A program made the position numbers and the translations under genes. A stretch of DNA of 64,000 bases from an uncultured Rhodopila sp. (GTDB lineage Bacteria > Pseudomonadota > Alphaproteobacteria > Acetobacterales > Acetobacteraceae), in NCBI GenBank assembly GCA_903851415.1, contig CAINOE010000211.1, forward strand, positions 1 to 64,000, in the 5' to 3' direction. This document shows, piece by piece, positions 36,415 to 45,617 of the stretch. Positions within the stretch are counted from its first letter, which is position 1. Each line of letters starts with the position of its first letter. Below the pieces are notes generated by a model, which saw nothing but the letters and a program-made list of their open reading frames with translations, searched no databases and had not been told where the DNA came from.

Positions 36415-37182
36415 ATGACCGCCGAGACCAACACCCGAACCATCGAGATCGACGTCCTCCGCTATGATCCGGACAGCGGGGCGCCGCCGCGCTACCAGAC
36501 CTATAAGGTCCCGTTCCAGCACGACACCTCGGTGCTGGTCGGCCTGCAGTATATCAAGGACAACCTGGACGGCACGCTGACCTTCCGCTGGTCGTGCCGC
36601 ATGGCGATCTGCGGCAGTTGCGGCACCATGATCAACGGCATTCCGCAGTTGTCGTGCCATACCTTCCTGCGCGACTACTGGCCGAAGAAGCTGCGGATCG
36701 ATCCGCTGGAGCATTTTCCGATCATCAAGGATCTGGCGATCGACCAGACGGACTTCCTGAATAAGCTGGATTCGGTGAAGCCCTATCTGATCCCGAAGCA
36801 GGAAAAGCCGATCTCGGAGGGCGCCTATCTGCAAACGCCGAAGCAGATGGAGCAGTATTACAACTACTCGCAGTGCATCAACTGCCTGTTGTGCTATGCA
36901 GCATGCCCGCAATACGGTTTGACGCCGACGTTCACCGGTCCCGCCGCCCTCGCCTTGCTGCATCGTTACAACGCCGATTCCCGCGACGTGGGCTGGTCGG
37001 CGCGCAGCGATGTGCTGAATTCGGAAGACGGAGTCTGGCGCTGCACCCTGGTGGGCTATTGCTCTGAGGTGTGCCCGAAGAACGTCGATCCGGCGCATGC
37101 GATCAACCAGAACAAGGTCAACAGCACCTTGGATTACTTCGGCGTGCTGAAGCTTCTGTCCACCGTGGGGTTAGGCAAATGA
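36415..37182 (+). CDS. frdB: Fumarate reductase iron-sulfur subunit
   Basis: 255 aa. [2Fe-2S] cysteines in CRMAICGSCGTMINGIPQLSC-type region near residues 62-82, [4Fe-4S] ligands in QCINCLLCYAACPQYG and the [3Fe-4S] set in CTLVGYCSEVCPKNVDP. Carries electrons from the quinol site in FrdCD to FrdA. Twelve bp after frdA; its stop overlaps frdC by 4 bp. Confidence 0.94.
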   Translation: MTAETNTRTIEIDVLRYDPDSGAPPRYQTYKVPFQHDTSVLVGLQYIKDNLDGTLTFRWSCRMAICGSCGTMINGIPQLSCHTFLRDYWPKKLRIDPLEHFPIIKDLAIDQTDFLNKLDSVKPYLIPKQEKPISEGAYLQTPKQMEQYYNYSQCINCLLCYAACPQYGLTPTFTGPAALALLHRYNADSRDVGWSARSDVLNSEDGVWRCTLVGYCSEVCPKNVDPAHAINQNKVNSTLDYFGVLKLLSTVGLGK

Positions 37183-37580
37183 GCGGACGTTTCAAGCCGG
37201 CGGTCAAGACCTACACCAGGCCGGTGACCGGCTCATGGTGGAAGGAGAACCCGTTCTTCCTCGTCTACATGGCGCGCGAGGCGACGGCGCTGTTTGTTTT
37301 CATTTATGCGCTGGTGCTGCTGTGGGGTGTGGTTTCGCTCGCTCTGGGCCAAGGCGCGTATGAGGCGTGGCGGGCAGCCCTCGCCACCAGGACGTCGCTG
37401 GTACTCAACCTGATCCTGCTGGGGCTGATGGCCTACCATACCTACACCTGGTTCAAGGTGATGCCGAAGACGACGCCGCAAATCGACGTTGCACCGCAGA
37501 CCATCGTCAAGACCGGCGTGTTGTTCACCGCCGGCCTGTCGGTTGTGATCGTCGCGGTCCTGTTTGGAGTCTCGAAATGA
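37179..37580 (+). CDS. frdC: Fumarate reductase membrane anchor C
   Basis: 133 aa, three predicted helices. FrdC-type N-terminus (KTYTRPVTGSWWKENPFFLV) and YHTYTWFKVMPKTTP loop. Start from the ATGA overlap with frdB, end overlapping frdD by ATGA. No haem-ligand pattern like that of SdhC is evident, consistent with the haem-free class D enzymes. Confidence 0.92.
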   Translation: MSGRFKPAVKTYTRPVTGSWWKENPFFLVYMAREATALFVFIYALVLLWGVVSLALGQGAYEAWRAALATRTSLVLNLILLGLMAYHTYTWFKVMPKTTPQIDVAPQTIVKTGVLFTAGLSVVIVAVLFGVSK

Positions 37581-37930
37581 AGCGCGCCAACGATCCCATC
37601 TTCTGGTCGATGTTCGGTGCCGGCGGGATGCTGTCGGCGCTGCTCGGACCGGTGCTGATCTTCATCACCGGCATCGCCGTGCCGTTCGGCTTCATCCTGC
37701 CGAACAGCACCCTGAGTTATGCCAATGCGCTGGCCTTCGCGCAGAACCCCATCGGCAAGCTGTTCCTGTTCGCGGTGATCCTGCTGTTCCTGTTTCACAG
37801 CATGCACCGCCTGCTGCACAGCCTGCACGACTTTGCCATTCACAGCCCGCGGGAAAAGCCGATCTTTTACGGCATCGCGGGGTTTGGGACGCTGCTGGCG
37901 CTGATATCGCTGCTGTCGGTCGGGTTCTGA
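37577..37930 (+). CDS. frdD: Fumarate reductase membrane anchor D
   Basis: 117 aa with three helices; FrdD-like KRANDPIFWSMFGAGGMLSA and FHSMHRLLHSLHDFAIH. Completes the four-subunit quinol:fumarate reductase. Translationally coupled to frdC. A palindromic repeat follows immediately and may end the transcript. Confidence 0.92.
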   Translation: MKRANDPIFWSMFGAGGMLSALLGPVLIFITGIAVPFGFILPNSTLSYANALAFAQNPIGKLFLFAVILLFLFHSMHRLLHSLHDFAIHSPREKPIFYGIAGFGTLLALISLLSVGF

Positions 37931-37947
37931 ACCGCTCGCGGCTCATC

Positions 37948-38030
37948 GTCATGCCGACGAAGGTCGGCATCCACGCCTTCCATTTGTTCAAGCGAAGGCG
38001 TGGATGTCGGGCCTTCGCCCGCCATGACGA
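37948..38030. repeat. Dispersed palindromic repeat after frdD
   Basis: Inverted arms of about 35 bp (37948-37982 and about 37996-38030) with ends GTCATGCC and GCCATGAC and inner CATCCACGCCTTC. Diverged family member. The rest of the 334-bp gap before mutA (to 38264) shows no gene and no cobalamin riboswitch that I can support. Confidence 0.7.
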
Positions 38031-38264
38031 TTGGGCCGTCCGTGCGGCAACATGCGGTTCCGCCCGTGGATGATTGCAAAATTGTCTTTGAGCAAGACGA
38101 TCATTCGATCAAAATAGCTACGGCCGAAGTTGGCTGACATCGGCGTTCCCCCGGCCTCCGGGCCGAGTCACCAGGCAGGAGGCCCGTCCGATGCGCTTGA
38201 TACAGATCCGGGTTCTTCGAGCCGCTGCTACAGGGACCGCTGCTTAACAGGGGGAAGGTCAAAG

Positions 38265-40391
38265 ATGATCGACAAGCACTTCAAGCTGGGAAACGAATTC
38301 CCTCGCATCGACTTCGAAACCTGGCGCGCGGCCGTCGAGAAGGAGGTCAAGGCGCCGTTCGAAAAGCGCATGGTTTCCCAGACCTATGAAGGCTTCGCGC
38401 TGCAGCCGCTGTATACCGAAGATCTGGTCCCAACCGGAGGCGACCCGTCCGGCCTTCCGGGCTTCCCGCCCTATATCCGCGGATCGAGTCCTCTCGGCGC
38501 CACGGTGGCCGGCTGGGACATCCGGCAGGAGCATGCGGAACCCGACCCGGCCGAACTGAACGCGCACATCCTGGACGACCTGACGAATGGCGTGACGTCT
38601 GTCGTGCTGCAGTTCGACGCCGCCGCCGCCTCCGGCCTGGACGCGGACGATCCGCGCGCCGCGGCGCTGTCCGGGAAGGGCGGCGCGATCATCCATACGA
38701 GCGGTGACTTCCGGCAGGCGCTGGATGGGGTTCTGCTCGATGTCGCCGGGGCGTGGCTCGAAGCCGGCAGCGCCGCGGTTCCGGCCGCCGCGCTGTATGT
38801 GGCGGCGGCCAAACAGGCGGGGGTGGGACCTGACCGCCTGCTGGGTTCCTTCGCATCCGACCCGCTCGGCACCCTGGTGCATGAAGGCGCGTTGCCGGTG
38901 CCGCTGGAGACGGCATTGAAGCAGACAGCCGATCTCGCGGCGTGGACGGCGGCGAACGCGCCGCGGCTGACGTCGGTTCTGGTGTCCACCAAAGCGTATC
39001 ACGACGCGGGCGCGACCTCCGCCCAGGATCTGGCGTTCCTGCTGGCAACCGGCGTGGAGTATCTGCGGGCGCTGACCGCGTCAGGGCTGGATGTCGATAC
39101 CGCGGCGCGGCAGATCACCTTCAGCATCGAACTGGGCTGCCGCTTCTACCAGGCGACGGCGAAAATCCGCGCCGCCCGCCTGCTTTGGGACCAGGTGGTC
39201 GCAGCCAGCGGCGGCGGCGAGGCTGCGCGCAAGGCGCATGTCCACACCACGACCGGTCGGCGGGTGATCACCACGCGCAACCCGATGCTGACCATTTTGC
39301 GCAATACCGCGACCGCCTATGCCGGCGCCATCGGCGGGGCGGACGCGATCACCACCGTGCCGGTCGATGCGCCGGACGTGCTCAGCGCCGAGCAAAGCCG
39401 GCGCAACGCGCGCAACACGCAGTTGATCCTCGCCGAGGAATGCCACCTGAACCACGTCATCGATCCGGCCGGCGGGTCCTGGTACATTGAATGGTACACC
39501 AGCCATCTGGCCGAACAGGCCTGGGCGCTGTTCCAGGAGATCGAGGCCGAGGGCGGCATGATCGCCGCGGTCACCAGCGGCTGGGTGGCGCACAGGATCG
39601 AGGCTGTGGAGGCGAAGCGGGAACGCGACATCGCCACCCGCAAACTGGCCATCACAGGCATCAGCGAGCATGCGAACGTCTCCGAGGGGCACGTCCACCA
39701 CACGCCCGCGAAGGATCCGGCGACGCTGCGGGATGCCGCAGCCGGCAAGCTGGCGGGCTGGCGTGCGGCACATGCGCCCAAGGATGCGCTTGCCCGGCTG
39801 GCGGACGCCGCGGCGGCCTCGCACGGCGTGACCGCACTGGCGATCGCCGCGGCCGAGGCTGGTGCTACCATCGGCGAGCTCGCGGCGGCGCTCGTGCCTC
39901 CGGGGTCCGAGGCCGTACGCATAACCCCGCTCGCGGTGCATCCGTTCGACGAGGCGTATGAGCATCTGCGCGACGCCGCCGACGATTACCAGGATAAGCA
40001 CGGCCACCGTCCACGCGTCTTCCTCGCCGGCTTCGGCTCCATCGCGCAGCAAATCGGCCGCAAGACCTTCGCCAACAGCTTTTTCCAGGCCGGCGGGTTC
40101 GAGGTGCTGGCGCGGGAAGGCAATTTCACCGTCGATCAGGCGGCGGCGGAATTCGCCGCCAGCGGCGCGAAGATCGCGGTGATCTGCTCCACCGACAAGC
40201 TGTATGCGACCGGCGTGGCGGAACTGGCGCCGAAGCTGAAGGCGGCCGGCGCGCGCAACGTGGTGCTGGCGGGACATCCCGGCGCCGAGGAGGCGAACTA
40301 CCGTGCCGCCGGGGTCGATACGTTCATCTTCGTCAGAAGTAACGTGCTGGAGACGCTGACGGCGCTGCTGCGGCAGGAGGGAGCTCTGTGA
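38265..40391 (+). CDS. mutA: Methylmalonyl-CoA mutase small (beta) subunit
   Basis: 708 aa from the ATG after GGGGAAGG. TIM-barrel mutase domain ([22 protein letters not shown]-type start, [43 protein letters not shown]-type end) and a C-terminal flavodoxin-like domain without the DxHxxG cobalamin motif, as expected for the non-catalytic subunit. Pairs with MutB. Its stop overlaps the mutB start by one base. Confidence 0.92.
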   Translation: MIDKHFKLGNEFPRIDFETWRAAVEKEVKAPFEKRMVSQTYEGFALQPLYTEDLVPTGGDPSGLPGFPPYIRGSSPLGATVAGWDIRQEHAEPDPAELNAHILDDLTNGVTSVVLQFDAAAASGLDADDPRAAALSGKGGAIIHTSGDFRQALDGVLLDVAGAWLEAGSAAVPAAALYVAAAKQAGVGPDRLLGSFASDPLGTLVHEGALPVPLETALKQTADLAAWTAANAPRLTSVLVSTKAYHDAGATSAQDLAFLLATGVEYLRALTASGLDVDTAARQITFSIELGCRFYQATAKIRAARLLWDQVVAASGGGEAARKAHVHTTTGRRVITTRNPMLTILRNTATAYAGAIGGADAITTVPVDAPDVLSAEQSRRNARNTQLILAEECHLNHVIDPAGGSWYIEWYTSHLAEQAWALFQEIEAEGGMIAAVTSGWVAHRIEAVEAKRERDIATRKLAITGISEHANVSEGHVHHTPAKDPATLRDAAAGKLAGWRAAHAPKDALARLADAAAASHGVTALAIAAAEAGATIGELAAALVPPGSEAVRITPLAVHPFDEAYEHLRDAADDYQDKHGHRPRVFLAGFGSIAQQIGRKTFANSFFQAGGFEVLAREGNFTVDQAAAEFAASGAKIAVICSTDKLYATGVAELAPKLKAAGARNVVLAGHPGAEEANYRAAGVDTFIFVRSNVLETLTALLRQEGAL

Positions 40392-42574
40392 TGGCTACGA
40401 TCCCGAACTTCAAGTCCATCCCGCTGAAGCCGGCTATCTCGGCCGCAACGGCGAGCACCTGGCTGGAAACGGCGGAGCATAGCGTGCGGAAGCCGCTGGA
40501 GGCGCTGAACTGGACGACCTCCGAGGGAATCCCCGTCAAGCCCCTCTTTACCGCAGCCGATCGGCAGGGGTTGGAGCATCTTGACAGCTATCCGGGGTTC
40601 GCGCCGTTCGTGCGCGGACCGTATGCCTCGATGTATGTCAGCCGCCCGTGGACGGTGCGGCAATATGCCGGGTTCTCCACCGCGGAAGAATCGAACGCGT
40701 TCTATAAGCGCAACATCGCCGGCGGGCAGAAGGGGCTGAGCATCGCCTTCGACCTGCCGACGCATCGCGGCTACGATTCCGACAATCCGCGGGTGTTCGG
40801 CGATGTCGGCATGGCGGGCGTGGCGATCGACAGCATCCTGGATATGCGCATCCTGTTCGACGGCATCCCGCTCGGCCAGATCAGCGTGTCGATGACGATG
40901 AACGGCGCGGTGCTGCCCATCCTGGCACTTTATGTCGTCGCGGCGGAGGAGCAGGGGGTCGCGCAGGAGCAACTCACGGGCACCATTCAGAACGACATCC
41001 TGAAGGAGTTCATGACCCGCAACACCTATATCTACCCGCCGACGCCGAGCATGAAGATCGTCGGCGACATCTTCCAGTACACCACGAAGCACATGCCGCA
41101 GTTCAACAGCATCAGCATCTCCGGCTACCACATGCAGGAGGCCGGTGCGACGGCGGACCTCGAACTCGGCTACACGCTGGCGGACGGGCTGGAGTATCTG
41201 CGCACCGGGCTGAAGACCGGGATGGCGGTGGACGATTTCGCGCCGCGGCTGTCGTTCTTCTGGTCCATCGGCAAAAACGTGCTGATGGAAGTCGCGAAAA
41301 TGCGCGCCGCCCGCATGCTGTGGGCGAAGATCATCAAGGGCTTCGACGCCAAGAACCCGAAGAGCTACTCGCTGCGCACCCACAGCCAGACCAGCGGCTG
41401 GAGTCTGACGGCGCAGGACGTCTACAACAACGTCACACGCACCTGCCTGGAGGCTATGGCCGCCACCCAGGGCGAAACCCAGAGCCTGCACACCAACGCG
41501 TTTGACGAGGCGCTGGCGCTGCCGACGGATTTCTCCGCCGAGATCGCCCGCAACACGCAGTTGTTCCTCCAGGAGGAAACCGACACCGACAACGTCATCG
41601 ATCCCTGGGGCGGCAGCTACTACGTCGAGTGGCTGACCGCGGAACTTGCGCAGCGCGCCTGGGCGCATATCGTCGAGTGCGAAGAGCATGGCGGCATGAC
41701 CAAGGCGATCGAGGCCGGCCTGCCGAAGATGCGCATCGCCGAGGCGGCGGCGCGGATGCAGGCGCGCATCGACTCCGGGCAGGAAACGGTCGTCGGCCTC
41801 AACAAGTACCGGCCGAAGACCGAGCAGCCGATCCGCGTGCTGAAGATCGACAATACCGAGGTGCGGGCGTCGCAGATCAGGCGCCTGCAGGAATTGCGGG
41901 CGTCGCGCGATCCGGAGGCGGTGAAGGGCGCGCTGGCAGCCTTGACCAAGGCGGCCGAAACAGGGGAGGGCAATTTGCTCGACCTGTCCATCAAGGCGGC
42001 GCGGCTGAAGGCGTCCGTCGGCGAAATCAGCGACGCGCTGGAGGTCGTGTTCGGCCGCTACCAGGCGACCCCGAGCCTCGCCACCGGTGTCTATGCGCGA
42101 GATTTCGGCGAATCCAGGAGCGGTATCATGGATGTACGGGCCAAGGTGGAGGCGTTTGCCAAGGAAGAGGGGCGCCAGCCGCGCATCCTGATCGCCAAGC
42201 TCGGCCAGGACGGTCACGACCGCGGCCAGCAGGTGGTAGCGTCGGCCTTCGCCGATTTGGGCTTCGACGTCGATGTCGGACCGCTGTTCCAGACGCCGGA
42301 GGAAGCGGCTCAGGCGGCGGTGGACAACGACGTGCATGTCGTCGGCGCCAGTTCGCTGGCGGCCGGGCATCTGCAGTTGATCCCGGCCCTGCGCAAGGCG
42401 CTCGACGAGCGCGGACGGGAGGACATCCTGATCGTCGTGGGCGGTGTGATCCCGCCGCAGGATTACGATGAACTCTATGCCGACGGCGCGGCGGCGGTGT
42501 TCGGGCCGGGCTCGGTGATTTCCGACTCGGCCTCGAAGGTGCTCGACCTGCTGGCCGGAGACGGCGCGTCGTAG
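40391..42574 (+). CDS. mutB: Methylmalonyl-CoA mutase large (alpha) subunit
   Basis: 727 aa. Substrate-side residues in [20 protein letters not shown] and [20 protein letters not shown], and a C-terminal B12 domain with [20 protein letters not shown] (DxHxxG). Converts methylmalonyl-CoA and succinyl-CoA with adenosylcobalamin. Its products link odd-chain and propionate metabolism to the succinate handled by FrdABCD. Confidence 0.95.
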   Translation: MATIPNFKSIPLKPAISAATASTWLETAEHSVRKPLEALNWTTSEGIPVKPLFTAADRQGLEHLDSYPGFAPFVRGPYASMYVSRPWTVRQYAGFSTAEESNAFYKRNIAGGQKGLSIAFDLPTHRGYDSDNPRVFGDVGMAGVAIDSILDMRILFDGIPLGQISVSMTMNGAVLPILALYVVAAEEQGVAQEQLTGTIQNDILKEFMTRNTYIYPPTPSMKIVGDIFQYTTKHMPQFNSISISGYHMQEAGATADLELGYTLADGLEYLRTGLKTGMAVDDFAPRLSFFWSIGKNVLMEVAKMRAARMLWAKIIKGFDAKNPKSYSLRTHSQTSGWSLTAQDVYNNVTRTCLEAMAATQGETQSLHTNAFDEALALPTDFSAEIARNTQLFLQEETDTDNVIDPWGGSYYVEWLTAELAQRAWAHIVECEEHGGMTKAIEAGLPKMRIAEAAARMQARIDSGQETVVGLNKYRPKTEQPIRVLKIDNTEVRASQIRRLQELRASRDPEAVKGALAALTKAAETGEGNLLDLSIKAARLKASVGEISDALEVVFGRYQATPSLATGVYARDFGESRSGIMDVRAKVEAFAKEEGRQPRILIAKLGQDGHDRGQQVVASAFADLGFDVDVGPLFQTPEEAAQAAVDNDVHVVGASSLAAGHLQLIPALRKALDERGREDILIVVGGVIPPQDYDELYADGAAAVFGPGSVISDSASKVLDLLAGDGAS

Positions 42575-42575
42575 C

Positions 42576-43568
42576 ATGGCGCTTTCGGTCGATGCCCTGG
42601 CCGAGGGCCTGGTGGCCGGCAACCGGTCGATGCTGGCCCGCGCGATCACGCTGGTCGAGTCCAACCGCCCCGACCATGAGGCGATGGGGCAGGCGCTGAT
42701 CACGCGCCTGCTGCCGCGCACCGGCGGCGCGACCCGCATCGGCATCACCGGCGTGCCGGGTGTCGGCAAAAGCGCCTTCATCGAGGCGTTCGGCAGCTTG
42801 CTGACGACAGCGGGGCATCGCGTGGCGGTGCTGTCAATCGATCCGTCCAGCATGCGCACCGGCGGCAGCATCCTCGGCGACAAGGCGCGGATGATGAAGC
42901 TGAGCGCGGACCCGAATGCATTCATCCGGCCCTCGCCGAGCGGATCGGTTTTGGGCGGCATCGCCCGCAAGACCCGTGAGACCATGCTGCTGTGCGAGGC
43001 CGCCGGCTACGACATCGTGCTGATTGAGACGGTGGGTGTCGGCCAGTCGGAGGTGGCGGTCGCCTCGATGACGGACCTGCTGCTGGTGCTGATGCTGGCC
43101 GGGGCCGGGGATGAGCTGCAGGGGATCAAGCGCGGGCTGATGGAGCGCGCGAACATGATTGTTGTCACCAAGGCGGACGGCCGGAACGTCACGGCGGCCT
43201 CGATCGCCGCGTCGCAATACCAGTTCGCCATGCGGCTGCTGCACGAGCCGGAGGATCTGCCGGAAGTGGTGACGTGCAGCTCGGTGGAGGGCACCGGGCT
43301 GGACCGGATCTGGACTCTGATCAATGAGCGGATGCGCGCGGCGGAGCGGTCCGGCGCGCTGAAGGCAAAGCGGGCCGAGCAGGCGACGGCGTGGATGTGG
43401 ACGCTGGTGGAAGAGAAGATCCGCGAGACTTTGCGGCAGACGGAGGCGATCCGGACGATCGCGGAGAACGCTGAGCAGCAGGTGCGCGGCGGGACGATGA
43501 CGCCGGTGCTGGGCGCGGGGGCGATCGTCGATGCCCTGCGGCTGTCGGGGGTGAAGCCGGCGGGATAG
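42576..43568 (+). CDS. meaB: Methylmalonyl-CoA mutase chaperone GTPase MeaB
   Basis: 330 aa G3E GTPase. P-loop [54 protein letters not shown] and TKADG. Loads and protects adenosylcobalamin in the mutase. One base separates it from mutB, so the three genes form an operon. Length and motifs fit MeaB/ArgK. Confidence 0.93.
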   Translation: MALSVDALAEGLVAGNRSMLARAITLVESNRPDHEAMGQALITRLLPRTGGATRIGITGVPGVGKSAFIEAFGSLLTTAGHRVAVLSIDPSSMRTGGSILGDKARMMKLSADPNAFIRPSPSGSVLGGIARKTRETMLLCEAAGYDIVLIETVGVGQSEVAVASMTDLLLVLMLAGAGDELQGIKRGLMERANMIVVTKADGRNVTAASIAASQYQFAMRLLHEPEDLPEVVTCSSVEGTGLDRIWTLINERMRAAERSGALKAKRAEQATAWMWTLVEEKIRETLRQTEAIRTIAENAEQQVRGGTMTPVLGAGAIVDALRLSGVKPAG

Positions 43569-43717
43569 CCCGGGCTCGGCTGCGCGCGGCGGTGGCAACA
43601 CAAAGCTCTGTCCCGAGAGCGGCGCGCTGTCAGCATGCCCTGAACGCGCCGCGCGATTCCCCCGCGGCGACTTTGCCGCTACGACGACGCTCGCACTGGA
43701 GCAGGAGTCGAGTCCCG

Positions 43718-44218
43718 ATGACCAACCCGACCGTCGAACTGAAGATCCTTGATGACCGCCTGAGAGCCTGGGGTCTGCCGCAATACCAAAGCGAGATGGC
43801 GGCGGCCGTCGATCTGCATGCCTGCATCGACGCCCCGCTGGAACTGGTGGCGGGCGCGGCGGCTGTGCTGGTGCCGACGGGGATCGCGGTGCATATGGCC
43901 GATCCCGGGATGGCGGCGCTGGTGCTGCCGCGGTCGGGGCTGGGGCACCGCAAGGGGCTGGTGCTCGGCAATCTGGTCGGACTGATCGATGCGGATTACA
44001 CCGGGCCGGTTCTGGTCAGCGCCTGGAACCGCCTCGCAACAGGTTCCGGAGCGATCGTCCTGACGCCCGGCGAGCGCTTCGCCCAGATGGTGTTTGTGCC
44101 GATCCTGCGGCCGCGGTTCCAGCTTGTCGAGTCGTTCACGCTGTTCTCGGAGCGCGGTGCCGGCGGCTTCGGCTCCACCGGTTCGTCGGAGGTTCCGGGG
44201 TCCGGCGTCACCGGGTGA
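43718..44218 (+). CDS. dut: Deoxyuridine triphosphatase
   Basis: 166 aa, start ATG after GCAGGAG. All five dUTPase motifs are visible: [45 protein letters not shown] and [10 protein letters not shown]. Hydrolyses dUTP to dUMP and pyrophosphate as a trimer. Independent of the mutase operon, 150 bp away. Confidence 0.95.
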   Translation: MTNPTVELKILDDRLRAWGLPQYQSEMAAAVDLHACIDAPLELVAGAAAVLVPTGIAVHMADPGMAALVLPRSGLGHRKGLVLGNLVGLIDADYTGPVLVSAWNRLATGSGAIVLTPGERFAQMVFVPILRPRFQLVESFTLFSERGAGGFGSTGSSEVPGSGVTG

Positions 44219-44341
44219 GACATTGCCGCGGTCTCAGTCGCGTTCTTGTGAACACAATTAATGGTCCGATGTAACACCTGTTCCCGAAAAGAAAGTGTAT
44301 CGTGGTCGAACAGACGATGATCTCATTCCGGAGGAGCGGAC

Positions 44342-44542
44342 ATGTCAATCCATCTTGCCAAGGCAGAACTGGCGGTTATTGATAATGTTCGGACCGCTCC
44401 GCCAGCGGCCCAGCCGCTCTGCGATAATGTCCCGGTGGAGGATGATGACCGTCTGGCTGTTGCCCGAGGTGTGCTCGGGGCCGTCATCATCTCTACCCCG
44501 TTCTGGATTCTGATCGGCTTCACGATCTATATGCTGCTGTAG
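44342..44542 (+). CDS. Small single-pass membrane protein
   Basis: 66 aa, ATG eight bases after GGAGGAG. The N-terminal 40 residues are soluble and acidic near DNVPVEDDDR; the C-terminus is one helix (GVLGAVIISTPFWILIGFTI). No family recognised. The strong ribosome site and lack of overlap with other genes support it as real. The region upstream has no other gene. Confidence 0.6.
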   Translation: MSIHLAKAELAVIDNVRTAPPAAQPLCDNVPVEDDDRLAVARGVLGAVIISTPFWILIGFTIYMLL

Positions 44543-44726
44543 CCGCCCGCGATTCGTCTGCTCCGCGGACCCGCCGCCGATGCTTGCGCCGCTATGGCCG
44601 CGATCCGGCCCGGCCCGCATCGCCGGCGCCCTGTGCCGCTGCGGTTGCCCGCGCGCCCGGGACCCGCGAAGATACCGTAACAAAATCCTGATTGACCGCC
44701 GCCCCGTTGCCGGTCTTCTGGTGCCA

Positions 44727-45617
44727 ATGCGCCACGTCCTCCTCCTTCTGTCGAGTCTCCTGCTCAGCCTGGCGGCTTTCCCGGCCGCGGCGCAGCCGTC
44801 GCGCTCCGCCCTGCCGCGCGACGTCGTGGACCATTTTTTCCTGACCTCCGATGGTGTCCGCCTGCACTACCTCGAGGCCGGACCGCCCTACGGGCATACG
44901 CTGGTGCTGGTCCCCGGCTGGACCATGCCCGCCTGGATCTGGATGCCGCAGATTCTCGCCTTCTCGCAGCGCTACCACGTCGTGGCGTTCGATCCGCGCG
45001 GTCAGGGCGACTCGGCCGCGCCGCCGGGGGGGTACGAGCCGCTCCGCCGCGGCCGGGACATCGCCGAGTTGATCGCGCGGCTGGAGTCCGGACCGGTCGT
45101 GGTCGTCGCCTGGTCGCTGGGCGTGCTGGACACGCTGGCGTCCATCCATGAAATCGGCGACCGCAGGATCGCCGGCCTCGTGCTGGTCGATAACTCAGTT
45201 GGCGAGGACCCTCCGCCGGCGCCGCTGCCGCCCGGTCCGCGGCACCGCGGGCCTCCGCCGGACCATGCCAGGGCGATGCAGGCATTTGTGCGCGCCATGT
45301 TCCACCGCCCGCAGCCCGCCGCCTATCTGGACCGCCTGACCGAGGCGTCGTTGCGCACGCCGGAAGCCGCCAGCCGATCGTTGCGCGCTTATCCGGAACC
45401 GCGGTCGTATTGGCGGGAAGCGGTGTACGAGACAAAAGTGCCGCTTCTCTATGTCGTGCGGCCGCGCTGGGTTGCGCAGGGCGAAAACCTCGTGCGAAAC
45501 CGGCCGGACACAGAGATGGAAGTGTTCGATGACGCCGGCCACGCGTTGTTCGTCGATGAACCCGCCCGATTCAACAGCGTGACCGAGCAGTTCCTGCAGC
45601 GCCACGTTTGGCCATGA
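44727..45617 (+). CDS. Exported alpha/beta hydrolase
   Basis: 296 aa from the ATG at 44727 with a signal peptide (MRHVLLLLSSLLLSLAAFPA, cut near AAAQ). Alpha/beta-hydrolase fold: oxyanion HTLVLVPGWTM, YHVVAFDPRGQGDSAAP, nucleophile elbow VVAWSLGV (Ser) and catalytic His in DAGHALFVDEP. Substrate unknown; esterase or lactonase possible. The stop overlaps the next gene by 4 bp. Confidence 0.8.
   Translation: MRHVLLLLSSLLLSLAAFPAAAQPSRSALPRDVVDHFFLTSDGVRLHYLEAGPPYGHTLVLVPGWTMPAWIWMPQILAFSQRYHVVAFDPRGQGDSAAPPGGYEPLRRGRDIAELIARLESGPVVVVAWSLGVLDTLASIHEIGDRRIAGLVLVDNSVGEDPPPAPLPPGPRHRGPPPDHARAMQAFVRAMFHRPQPAAYLDRLTEASLRTPEAASRSLRAYPEPRSYWREAVYETKVPLLYVVRPRWVAQGENLVRNRPDTEMEVFDDAGHALFVDEPARFNSVTEQFLQRHVWP

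Noticed and set aside
38074-38264. Possible cobalamin riboswitch before mutA
   Set aside because: A GAGTCACCAGGCAGGAGGCC stretch recalls the B12 box, but the other conserved blocks and the kissing-loop layout are not visible.
40298-42985. 895-codon minus-strand open frame opposite mutB
   Set aside because: Antisense shadow of mutB and the meaB start; no domain recognised.
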